Source: Gavia stellata (taxonomy: Eukaryota; Chordata; Aves; Gaviiformes; Gaviidae). From it: a DNA stretch of 64,000 nucleotides. Positions 39,637-49,729 of the stretch are shown one piece after another. A model generated the notes under the pieces. That model was not told the origin of the DNA. It searched no databases and saw only the letters and a list, made by a program, of their open reading frames with translations. The stretch covers positions 5,801,034 through 5,865,033 of the forward strand of contig NC_082618.1 of assembly GCF_030936135.1 (NCBI RefSeq), given 5' to 3'. Position 1 is the first letter of the stretch, and each line of letters opens with the position of its first letter. A program made the translations under genes and the position numbers.

Positions 39637-41722
39637 ATGGCGGAGCTCGGCGCTCACCTCACGGCCGCCTCGGCCGGTGACGACCGGCCCTCCATCTTCG
39701 AGGCGGTGGCCCAGGACAGCCTGATGGCCGCCGTGAAACCCGCCCTGCAGCACCTGGTCAAGGTAAGGGTGAGGCAGGCCGCGGCCTGGGGCGAGGGGAG
39801 GAGAGGAGGGGAGGGGAGAGGAGGGGCCGGCGGCGTCCTCCCTGCAGGCCTGGGCGCACAGGGCACTGAGGTGAGCAGTGTCTTGAGGGTGAATAGTCTG
39901 TGGGGAAACTGCTGCAGAGGGGGACCCTGGAGAGGCTGCACAGCTCCGTGCTGAGCCGTTCCTGACCAGGGTTTACCCTGGCCACGCTCACAAGCTAGCC
40001 TAACAGCTTTGACCCACCCAGCTCGCTTTATGAACTGGAGGCATAATTTATAGCTACTGTAATTTAGCACATTACTCGGCTTCCAGTTCCTTCCGTTTTG
40101 TGTCCCTTTCAATAGGTGCTTGCTGAGTCTAATCCTGGCCGATATGGCTTCCTCTGGCACTGGTTTGATGAGATCTACGTCCTTCTGGATTTGCTGCTCC
40201 AGCAGCACTACCTGGCCAGGTGCAGTGCCTCCTTTTCTGAAAACTTCTATAGCTTAAAGAGGATACCCATAGGAGATTGCAGACAGCAACCTCTGGCCAC
40301 TGCTGGCCTGCCAAAGAGGCAGCACTGGAAGTCTCTCCTCTTGTTGGTCCTTGTTCCTTACCTAAAAGGAAAGCTAGAGAAACTGGTGTCCAGCCTGAGG
40401 GAAGAGGATGAGTACTCCATCCACCCTCCATCGTCATCCTGGAAGCGCTTTTACAGAGCCTTTCTAGCTGCCTACCCCTTTGTAAACATGACCTGGGAGG
40501 GCTGGTTTCTTATCCAGCAACTGTGCTATATCCTCGGGAAAGCTCAGCATCATTCACCCATGCTGCGGCTGGCTGGCGTTCGCCTGGTCAGACTGACTGC
40601 AGAGGATATCCAGGCCCTGGAGAAGAAATTGGCTGGAGCCACCTCAAGCCAAACACACAGGTATGTCAGAACGTGGCTTAGCTGCTGCTTACTGTGGGTG
40701 CGTCCATTTGGAGGTGATGCTGAAAGTAAAACTGTCTTGTTCTCCAGAAATTCTTCAAGATGAAGTCTGCCTCTGCAAAATGTGCTCCAAAAGGGTATAT
40801 TGTTAGTGTAAATAAGGAAACAAGTAGCAGGGATTAGCTTCACAAAATCTTGTGGTAATAAAATTACAATGTTGGGGGGGGGTTGGCACTCCAGCCTTTA
40901 TATTGTTCAGTCTTCACCTGCGCTTTTCCAACAAGGGAAGTAGACAACAACAATATTGCTAAAAGGACTGAAACTTAGCTCTTTGATTTTTCTGAGCAGC
41001 AGCTAGTCATGACCACGCTTAATGTCCTGTAAAATGATGATCCATGAGTGAAACACTGTGTGGTCCCGGTCCCCTCAATCCAAACTCTTCTGATTTAGAC
41101 TTCTGAACAAAACAGGACTTGAAGCTTTCTTAAAATACAAAGAATCTGAGAGAAACATCCTAGCAGATGCCTCATTACAGACATGGGATACGTTGACCAA
41201 CTTCCTTAGCATTGAGAAGTTGTATAAAGCAGCGACTTACTCCCCAAGTCCTTTTTGCCTTGGTTTGCAGATGGGCAAATGTGCAGTAGTAGTGATTTCT
41301 CCACATCTTCTCTCTTTTACAGCATTAAAACACAAGTGCAGTCGGCAGTGAGGAAAACTTTGGGTGGCTTTGCCTTCTCCCTGTCCACCGGGCTGTCTGT
41401 CAGTGTGTTCTTCCTCCAGTTCCTGGACTGGTGGTACTCCTCAGAAAACCAAGAGACGATCAAATCTCTGACAGCCCTCCCAACTCCTCCACCTCCCGTG
41501 CACCTCGACCAGGGGACCGGCTCAGCTTTCTTACCCAAACTGAAGACCGTGTGCCCTCTGTGCCGCAAAATTCGCGTCAACGCCACGGCCCTGTCCACCT
41601 CCGGCTTTGTGTTTTGCTACCGCTGTGCGTACAATTACGTGAAGACTCACCAGCGTTGCCCAATCACAGGCTACGCCACAGAGCTGCAGCACCTTGTCAA
41701 ACTGTACTCTCCCGAGAGCTGA
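39637..41722 (+). CDS. PEX12: Peroxisome assembly protein 12 (peroxin-12)
   Basis: PEX12 is a membrane RING protein of the PEX2-PEX10-PEX12 ubiquitin ligase, which recycles the import receptor PEX5 at the peroxisome. Coding exons are 39637-39762, 40116-40660 and 41323-41722, with GT-AG introns. The joined frame is 1071 nt, 356 aa; human is 359. The start [16 protein letters not shown] matches the family. Conserved blocks include [31 protein letters not shown] and [21 protein letters not shown] hydrophobic stretch lies at about residues 240-260. The C-terminal RING shows C301, C304, C322, C325 and C336 and lacks a full set of eight zinc ligands, as is usual for PEX12. The gene is divergent from AP2B1 and convergent with the snoRNA locus. 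It looks intact. Confidence 0.97.
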
Positions 41723-44403
41723 AAGGCCTGCCCTGTGCTTCCAGAGAGATACATCTCTGAGGCTAGCAGCTGGGTAGCTGTGAGCCTAAATTCACCCCTT
41801 CTTATATCCCGTAGAAGACTCTCGACCACTGCAGCTCGTCAGTGAGCTCTAAAGCTCCTTTGAACTTGGTGGCGCATCAGAGTTTTGCTGCCTTTGTGAA
41901 TTCTGGTAAGGCTCTCCCCTTTGTTTATTAGCTGCTCAAACCATCCTGTGACAGTTTCAGAGAGATCAGACAGCCACAATCTGTCCGCTGGCACAGAAAC
42001 AACCAACCGAAAGGGAACAAACATTGATTTGGATAAGAAGAATACAGATATGAGGACCAAAGAGCATCCCTAGTAAAAGTCCTGCTCGAGGGCATGAGCC
42101 AGCAAATTGAAGAGGTGGGGAAAATTCTCTAGGGGAGTTATTCCTCCCTTGGCAGCTTCCCAGGCGCTTGTGCTGCCCAGGGCAAGCTCCGGCAGCAGTG
42201 CTTGTCCAAGAGGTAGAGGCAGGCTTAAACCTCTGCTCGGGTCATGCTGTTCTTAAGAGTCTCCTTGCATTTTCAGGCTACTCACCTTTGAATTGAGAAG
42301 ATCACACCCCTCATTCCCATCAACAGTTCCAAATTAAGATTTTTGACTCTTTAAAGGAACAAGGGGTGATGCGTACAAACAAGGATACAAGGGGGAGATA
42401 TTTACTGCAAGAGGGAGAAAAATGACAAACCAGATTAAAGCAGCAACTGTGCCAATTGATGAGAATGTTTTTTTGTTAAGTAAGTCTTTGAATCTGTTAT
42501 TGTCTGCTTTTATAAAGCAAAATTCTTTCTTGATTGAGAACTTATTTCTTTTCTGAGAATTGGAAAAACAGAGCTTGCTCTATTGCTATTTACATAAGGG
42601 AGACTAGACTAAAGCTGCTTTCATCTTTGCAGATGATGATAATGGATATAAGATCAGTATTTTGTAGACTGGGAATCTTTAATGTTTAATTTAAGTATGA
42701 CATTGCAATTATTCCAGTCCCAACCATGTAGCACATTCGTATCGTAACAAAGCATCCTTTTACTGAACAGAAGAGAAAAGAAAATTTGTGTGACATTATG
42801 GCTGGTTCGTGCTTGACACCTGATTTTTCAGGATGGAAGGTTTTTTCCTGACTTGGCTCTAGAGAGCAGCAGTTAGCTACTCCAGACATCATGGTGACTT
42901 TGCTTATAGAATGAAGAGCAAAGTTGGCTGCACGAAGTACATGGTCTTTCCAGATTAAGAGATATGTTCTAACATTTAATCCACTGAACCACTCATCTCA
43001 TTTCCCCCCCACTTTAGCTCTGCTTCAGAAGATAAAAATCTCTAATATCCTCCCTCACCTGTAAGCAGGATAGCAACATTATTGAATAACATGGAAAAAA
43101 TGCAGTAATTTGCATCCTCCCAAAGATGCTCTGGAAAACACCTTCTGTAACAAATGAGATTTGTCCCCAACGCTTGTCTTATTACCGCTGTACAACTTCC
43201 AGACTCTTCTACCTGTGCCACTATGGAATAATAATAAAAACTGTCTCATTTCTCCTTTTTCTAGTAGTTACGGGATTCATAAAGGCACCTGTCTTCCTTT
43301 AGAAAGGTAGTAAGAGCACACACATCTTACTGAAAGAGAAATCACATCAAGGTGTGAGATTTTCTGAGACTGCAAATCACTTTTTAACACAGCTGCCTTT
43401 GGGCTGGGTATTAATTCACATCACTTGCTCCATCAGTTTTGCTTCATACACAGAGATCATTGTCTTTTGTGAAAAAACAGCATCCAAGATGCTCCACGGC
43501 TGCTGCACAGTCTTAAAATAACCTGTCTGATGAGACAGACATGGGCCTGATTGTCCCCTCAGCTCTAGTGCAACTGCTTATTTCAATAAGGGCTGAAGGA
43601 TTTGACTGACGATTCAGCTTCCTAAAGATAGGTTTATTTTTCGTTTATCCTTTCTGTATTTTCCATATTATCTGTCTGCTGCTCAGTGAGAAGCTGGGCA
43701 GACCTGGAACAGAAGACTGACCGACGCTGACTCACCCGCCAGCGCTGCAGAGTTCTTGGGCAAGTTCTGCACCATCCTCCCCTCTAATCCAGAGGGATTC
43801 ACTAACTGCCGAACAGCAGAACCAAGATGCTTGTGGGCATGCTGCTCCAGGGCCTCTGCACCTCCTTCTCCCAGGGTTGATCTCTCTTCAGTCTCCCCAG
43901 AACAGCCAGTGGATGCCCGCCTGTCAGGCCCTGGCTGCCTTCCACTCCACGCTGCCTAACACCCTGTCCCTGCCAAACTTAGATTCGGCCAACTCCACGG
44001 CAGCTCCCAGACCCGTGCAGAACCACCCACATCTAAGCCTCACAGTTCTGAACAGCTATAATTACTCTTTTGAATGTTAAATTGCTCTTTAATGCCTAGC
44101 TGACTAACAGGCATTAAGCCCACAATGGTGACAGGCTCAGCAGTTACCTGCCAGGTTTTATTAGTCTTCCCGCAGATGGCTGCAGAATACTGACTTAAGA
44201 TTTGACTGCTTCTTCTAACCCTCCTGTCCTTAGCAGCCAAATACATACCCATTTATTGGGTTTATTGCCCAAAACAAAAGCTATGAAACCGATTCAAGTT
44301 ATACAAACATTCCCGTTTATATGCTTTTTGACTGTAATAGTGTTATTAAAGCCATGATGGTCTAAAGACAGACAAGAAAAGATTTTTTTCAAGGAACACC
44401 AAC
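41723..44403 (+). other. PEX12: PEX12 3' UTR and downstream flank
   Basis: There is no coding signal in this 2.7 kb. A polyadenylation signal AATAAA in an AATAATAAAA context lies at 43233-43238 and could end a 1.5-kb 3' UTR. I see no recognisable repeat. A further AATAAA-like motif inside PEX12 intron 2, about 40855-40861, could give a shorter transcript, but this is unproven. Confidence 0.45.
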
Positions 44404-44891
44404 TTTATTAAACCAACCTTTGGACTTGCATACTAATTTGTGACTTCTGTATAGTCATGTATCATATATGCATTCAGGATGCTTTGTTCTGTTGCTTAAT
44501 ATAATTACGTCAACATTAACAGCAGCACTGGAGTTGCCCAATACATTAGTGTCAGAACTTGACTTTGCAAGTCTTAAAAAAAAATGCTTAGTGAACCTGT
44601 CACATTCACGACTCATTGAGACACTCTTAAAAAAAAATAGTGTATTAGCAACTGAGTTGCTTTCCCTACTTCCTTAAGAGAAACCACATGGCTTCTGTTA
44701 AAAGAAAACCAGCATAAATATAGGTACATATTCCCCATAGACGTTTCCTTCTCCACAGGAAGAGAGAAATGAGTGTAAAGCTGTCACCAAGACCTGGAAG
44801 AGAATAAGAACTAGATTAGAGAATAGCTCCACATTTTTTCCTGTACATGCTTGATTAGCCCAGCCTTTCTTCCCCCACCCCCAAAAGGGCT

Positions 44892-44928
44892 GCACTTCAT
44901 CCAGAGCAGAGCAGCACTTCATCCAGAG
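44892..44928. repeat. Short tandem duplication
   Basis: The 16-base string GCACTTCATCCAGAGC occurs twice, about 21 bases apart, inside the predicted 3' part of the snoRNA host locus. Confidence 0.75.
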
Positions 44929-45382
44929 CGGAGCCCCAGAGCCAGGGCCGACACCACAACTCGCTTCCAAAAACACTCCTGCCTCCGTGCTGGCAGTTGC
45001 TAGATGAGAGTACAGCTGAACCAACTGCTGATACGGTGTCTACAGGACAGACAGCTCAAACTCCATTTTATGGAGCCTGCACTGCATTTACAGATGGAGA
45101 CGATACAGTGCCAGAATATCTGGAGTTTCGTAAGCCATATCACACATAGGAGAAAAAACAAGAAACCACCCTCACTGCAAGCTCAGTGCTAAACCCAGCG
45201 CTGCAGCAAGATACACAAATCCAAACAAGTATTTGCACTGCTCACTTTTCAAATCACGGTTTTATTTTTCTGCCGGTAAAAGAAATTGCTAAAAATTCCT
45301 AATATTTTTTCGGTATTTTTTAGGGTGCATCAAAAAGTTTCAAGAAGCAAAGCTGTTTACTCTAGATGAGCTTAGCCTAAAT

Positions 45383-45480
45383 AAGCTCAGAGAGAAGATT
45401 ACGTAATCATGCCCTGGTCAGAGCAAAGACACAAAGTCTCAGCAATACCAGTTCAGAGTATACTTCGCTCATCATTGCTT
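45383..45480 (-). ncRNA. SNORD7: C/D-box snoRNA SNORD7 (guide for U6 snRNA A47 2'-O-methylation)
   Basis: Read on the minus strand, this 98-nt stretch begins with AAGC, then a perfect C box ATGATGA (45475-45469). It ends with D box CTGA (45390-45387) and GCTT (45386-45383), which pairs with the opening AAGC to form the terminal stem. A C'-like TGATTA lies at about 45408-45403, and CTGA candidates for D' lie further upstream. The 11 nt directly before the D box, TAATCTTCTCT, are complementary to U6 positions 43-53. By the D+5 rule the fifth base pairs with U6 A47, the target of SNORD7. Human SNORD7 is also about 97 nt and maps between PEX12 and the Schlafens. Box sequences, stem, guide and synteny all agree. 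Confidence 0.93.
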
Positions 45481-46384
45481 TGGGCAAATTTATTTCAATT
45501 CACTAAGGAGCTTGCTCCCAAGTCAGGAACTAGAACAGAAAAGGATTTTTTTTTTCTGGAGGGAAAAAACCAAACACACACATACCTCCCCACCCCCAAG
45601 AAACACAAATTAACTTGGGTTCTGGGTTAATTCTTTTCAGGATCACATGGCTTTCTACAGGACAGTTTGCAAGAAGTTAACACTGACCCTTGGGAGATGA
45701 GACAGGAGTGGCTGTTAAAACGCTAAAAAACTGAGCCCCGAGTTGCTATTTCTACCTTCCTGTACCCACCTCTGTCACACAGCAGCACGGAGGAAGTGGT
45801 ATTTTGTACCATCAGTACGGACCTAGTCTTTCCACACAGAGCTTGTGTGTTCAGCTGTGTGCATGACAAAGCCATGTTGGCAGAATAACACAGGCGAAAG
45901 CTTTCTATTTCCCTTTCCCAAACACCATTAGCTAAGCCAGCAAACCCCCTCTTTTTCCTCCTGATACACCTATACACATTGATCCCTTTTACTGCCACCC
46001 CACAAGTCGGAAGAGACTCCAAACAGGCATTATTAATTAAAGCTTTGGCTGATCTGCCAGCATGCAACAGATAAAAGGAGCTGATTTAACTTTTATGTTC
46101 ATCCATGAATTAAGGGTTTGGTTTTTTTCTCCTTATCATCTCCTACTGTTACAGATAATAAGGGGATGAAGCACATCTAGCAGGGGAGCAAAGGAAGGGA
46201 GGAGAGTGACATGTCTGATAGAACCAAACTGGAGCTAGGGAAGATGGGTCACGAGTTGGGATTCCAAGGTGGTCAAGGAGAGCCAGTACCAGGAAAAACC
46301 AAGAGGAAAAAACCTGTCATACCTTAAATGTTGCTGAAGTCAGCGGCTCTCCAAGGGTGCAGAGGCCTATTTTGATCTAGCCCT

Positions 46385-46780
46385 TCCCTCACGCCACCCA
46401 TTTGCACCCTATTTCCCGTCTCCCTCCCTGCATTCCCCCCCACAGCCCCTTGCAGTTCTTCAGTCCCCAGATCCTCTGCTCCTTCCACCCGATCCCCCTC
46501 AGCCCCCAATGTCCCTGCTCAGCCCCCTGCATGTCCCTAGCCCCCAGATATCCTCCCCCCGTCCTGCTCATCCACCCCCACACCCCTTCAGCCCCAGATG
46601 AACCTCGGGCGGGTTCACCCCCCCTCAGCCTCTCGGGCCCCGGCCTCCCACACCCCGAGCCCTCCACTGCCCCACCCCGATCCCCCCAGCCCCTCCTCGC
46701 ACCTCAGGGCCCCCATTCCCCATTCCCCAGCCCCTTCAGGACCCTCTACCCCTGCACACCCCCAAGCCGCCCTCAGCCCG
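46385..46780. repeat. C-rich (CAGCCCC-type) degenerate tract
   Basis: About 400 bp are dominated by C runs with CAG, CCAGAT and TCC spacers, ending at the CpG island. Plus-strand G is scarce, so a minus-strand transcript would be G-rich. It resembles the tract in AP2B1 intron 1 in composition and in placement just downstream of a minus-strand start, but the repeated unit is different. Open frames of up to 185 codons across it are composition effects. Confidence 0.8.
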
Positions 46781-47100
46781 CCGCGCTCCCGCAAGCCCAG
46801 CCACGCCGAGGCGGAGCTGCCCGCCTTTGTCCCACCCCCGGTGGCCAACAGCCAATGGCAGCGCGCGGCACTGCCGGCGAGGTCGGGTGGACGCCAATAG
46901 GAAGGCGCGTTAGCGGAGCCCGGCGCGGCGCGGGCGCTTCCCGCCTTGAGGAGGCCTGAGGGGGCGGGAGGGCCCGGCCAGGCCCGGCCCAGCTGGCGGG
47001 CGGTTCGCGGCCTTTTCCCTTCGGCAGCCGCCGCTGGAGCTGTTTCGCTTTCTCTCTTCTGTTTCCTCAGCGACACGGCTTGCTGAGCAGAAGGTGGTGA
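46780..47100. promoter_or_regulatory. CpG-island promoter, probably bidirectional (snoRNA host left, SLFN right)
   Basis: This CpG-dense segment has CCAAT boxes at 46852-46856 and 46894-46898. The first is part of CCAATGG, so it also reads ATTGG on the other strand. A pyrimidine run CCTTTTCCCTTC at 47011-47022 on the plus strand resembles a 5'-TOP start, and an ISRE-like site follows at 47042. The nearest genes on each side, the snoRNA on the minus strand and SLFN on the plus strand, point away from it. No TATA box is seen. Which start sites are used cannot be told from sequence. Confidence 0.65.
47042..47052 (-). promoter_or_regulatory. Interferon-stimulated response element-like site
   Basis: The minus strand reads GAAAGCGAAAC, which fits the ISRE/IRF core GAAANNGAAA. 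It lies in the CpG island near the predicted plus-strand start region. Schlafens are interferon-stimulated in mammals, so the site is plausible as a driver of SLFN. Confidence 0.55.
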
Positions 47101-49722
47101 TAAGTCACTGCCTCACACGCTGTTCAGTCCTGAGGGCCCGGCTGTTGTGGCTGCAGGTTGTGTAGCAACGGTTCCACGACGAGGGGCAGCGTGATGAGTG
47201 TGGTACCATCGGGAAAACAACTAAGGAAAAAAAAAAGGAAGAAGTAAACAAAAAAAAAATATGCTGGAGAAATAAAAATATTCCAACGATTGAACGGAAG
47301 GTGCTTTGGAAAGAAAAGTGTAATGATTTAATATAGAAGTTAAAATAAAACGCTTGCTTGTTTAAGGCCAGACGGGTAAATTCATGGTGTTGTTTTAAAG
47401 CAGTAACGTGGTTCCTCCTGATAGGCCGCAGTTTGCAAGAAATTCCAGCGTTAACACGCGTGGCTGTTGGGGAGGTGGAGGTGTATTTCACGTGGTTTTC
47501 CTGGGGCCTTTCTGTGCGGGATCAAGAGGAGGATCCAATCTGAGAGGCAAAGACAGCCCCGTGACGTAGTAAGTACATAGAGAGACTGGGAGTTGACGAA
47601 ACAAAAGCTTTTTTAACCCAGCCACGGAGCTGTGGGTTTCATTCTGACTCTGCGCTGCCCACAGAGGAGAAGTCTTCAAGAAAGGTAGGGAAGTCTTCAG
47701 TAACTGGTGGTGGGCACCGTGAAAAATTCAACTGGGAAAACCTGTGCTTTGTATTGAATAGAGAGAAGCCTGGGACACCAGAATGGAGTGTGGAGGGAGG
47801 TGAAGAGAAAGGAGAAGGCAAGGAGTAAAGCAAGGAAGGGGAAGGGTATTACACCAGCTCCTGCCAAGGGGGTTGAGCAGGGGATTCTCTTTTACACAGT
47901 ATGGAATCAAAAGCTAAAAAGCATTTTTACTTTGTACATGAAGCTGTAATCCTGCCCACGAACAGAATATGCTTCTATTTCCTTCCTGTTCTGCAAGCAA
48001 GTTTCCGCAGTCTAGCACTAGCTTGCTCTTTTTCCACACTACTTCGTTTTCTCTCATCTCCCCTCAAAAAAATATGCAACTTCGTTGAGCCGATACCCAG
48101 GGCACACTCATCCACTGCTGCACGAGGCTGCTGAGGGCTTTGCAGCCAAGCCCACAACCTTCCCTGTTCTCAGTCCTCTCACTATTGCCCCAATCTCAGT
48201 GCCTTTACTGGAATTTTGCCCCAAGGAGGGAGGCGACACTGAGGATGCTCCAAAGTGTCTCCCTGCACAGATCATTTTCACAGGGAAGTTATGAGACAGT
48301 TTTAATCCATAACTGCAATTATTTCAGCTGAAAGTTGTATATAGGCATGATTTCAGTATAAAATTATTAGCTTTAGTGTGCTCTGTCAGTACAAAAAGGT
48401 AAGAAAATCGTTGCAAATGTTGCAAATGAAGATAGGCAGACCGTGTCTTCTGCACGGGGCTTTCTAGCTTGCTATCCTGCTTCCCAGCTTCCAGAGCTGT
48501 ACCTCTGACTTTGCAGCTTTAGAGGTTTAATGGAACACCAACTTTTCTGACTGAACAAGCAATGACATACGTAAATGCTGTAAGTTGGGGATTTCTACTA
48601 AACTATTTTTTTAATTGTGTCTCTCCTCTGATAGGCTTTTGCCGCTGGAAAAGTGCCAGGGGGAGGGAAATAATAGCTCTGGAGGGCTGGGCTCCCAGCA
48701 AAAACTGGTTTTGAACTTCAGATACATCTAGAAAGATCCAGTGAAGTCTGTGGACACTGGTGCTTCACCACAGGAAGCACAGAGGAGAAGGAAACGAAAC
48801 CAGCAGAGAAGTGAAACCAGCAACAAAGTATGTTTTGTTTCTCCTAGATTTTAATAGAGGGAGGGGGCAGAGGAGAAAACAGATAACAGGCTCCGGATGC
48901 TTTGTACCCTACTTCTGCTGGGCATCATTCTGGGACTTAAATACTTAAGGATTTAAAATTGATATTTCAAATATTGACGTTTTAGCCCAGAGCTAAGAAG
49001 AAGAGGTGGAGTAAGTCCTTTTCTCTGTCACACCAGGGGAGTCTGAGATCTCAGCAGTCAGCCAGCCTGTCCTGTTGCAGCAAGCTAGAGGGTCGCTCGT
49101 GGAACTGTAGCAAGAGGGCTGGATTTCATTTTAAGGAATTGGCTTAAATGTGATGCAGTTTGCCACCATTCCAACGAATTTGCCTGCAGTCCAAGTGCCA
49201 AGTGGCAATCAGCCAAGATTCAGCTTGCCCTACTAGCAAGGGTGGCCAAACAGAGCTGAAAGTAGAAGGGTCAGTTGTTTTTATTTATTGATTATTAACC
49301 GGTTGGATTACTGGATTCTTAAGATCAGGATGAGGCTTAGCACAGCCTTTTCTGAGTCATTACAGGGGAGGAGGAGGGGGCATGCAGTCCAGGAGTATGT
49401 AAGTGATGGTGTTGAAGGGAGTAATGAGCTTCACTGTAGAGAAAATATTTGAGGCTGCCTCTGTGTTCAGAGGGACAGATGGCAGCAAGGTCCCCACATC
49501 CCCTCTTGCTCAAGGACAGAAAAATAAACACCTGGGCACTGGGGCCAAATCTGAGTTTTAAGCAAGCACTCTATTTCGGAAGTAGAAGAAAATCCCTGTT
49601 GCTCTCATCTCTGTGACTCGGTGTATTTATTGTTCAAAGGATGGCTACTGTTTAGCAAATGTTTTTGGAAGTCTTTGATGTTTCAGCATAAACGGTAAGC
49701 AATTTTTTTACAATTGTTTCAG
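47101..49722 (+). other. SLFN upstream region / probable 5' UTR intron
   Basis: There is no coding signal. Good plus-strand donors such as GTAAGT (about 47568) or GTAGGG (about 47684) could end a noncoding first exon begun in the CpG island. The acceptor is clear: TTTTTTTACAATTGTTTCAG ending at 49722, seven bases before the SLFN start codon. A-rich runs lie at 47225-47262. No transposon family was recognised. Confidence 0.5.
48790..48820 (+). promoter_or_regulatory. Second IRF-like motif cluster upstream of SLFN
   Basis: GGAAACGAAAC at 48790-48800 contains AANNGAAA, and GTGAAACC follows at 48811-48818. The spacing of the two GAAA units is one base shorter than in a classic ISRE. This makes it weaker evidence than the site at 47042. 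Confidence 0.3.
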
Positions 49723-49729
49723 GCCCAGA

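Larger units (their letters stand above)
44404..46800 (-). ncRNA. Probable snoRNA host transcript (SNHG30-like)
   Basis: This locus is inferred from the SNORD7-type snoRNA it contains, since vertebrate C/D snoRNAs are normally released from introns. The position between PEX12 and Schlafen matches the human snoRNA host gene SNHG30. On the minus strand the CpG island at about 46.8-47.1 kb would be the promoter. A plausible acceptor (pyrimidine run ending GGCAG near 45272) lies about 110 nt after the snoRNA. AATAAA at 44409-44404 could be the poly(A) signal. No open frame of coding character is present. Exon borders cannot be fixed from sequence alone. Confidence 0.45.

Noticed and set aside
39654-40208. 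184-codon minus-strand open frame
   Set aside because: It is antisense to PEX12 exons 1 and 2 and the intron between them.
46402-47076. Open frames of 150-185 codons in the second C-rich tract and CpG island
   Set aside because: Same composition artefact; the minus-strand frame from 47076 shows no recognisable protein.
47225-47262. A-rich runs as a possible retroposed gene tail
   Set aside because: No coding or SINE body next to them and no target-site duplication seen.
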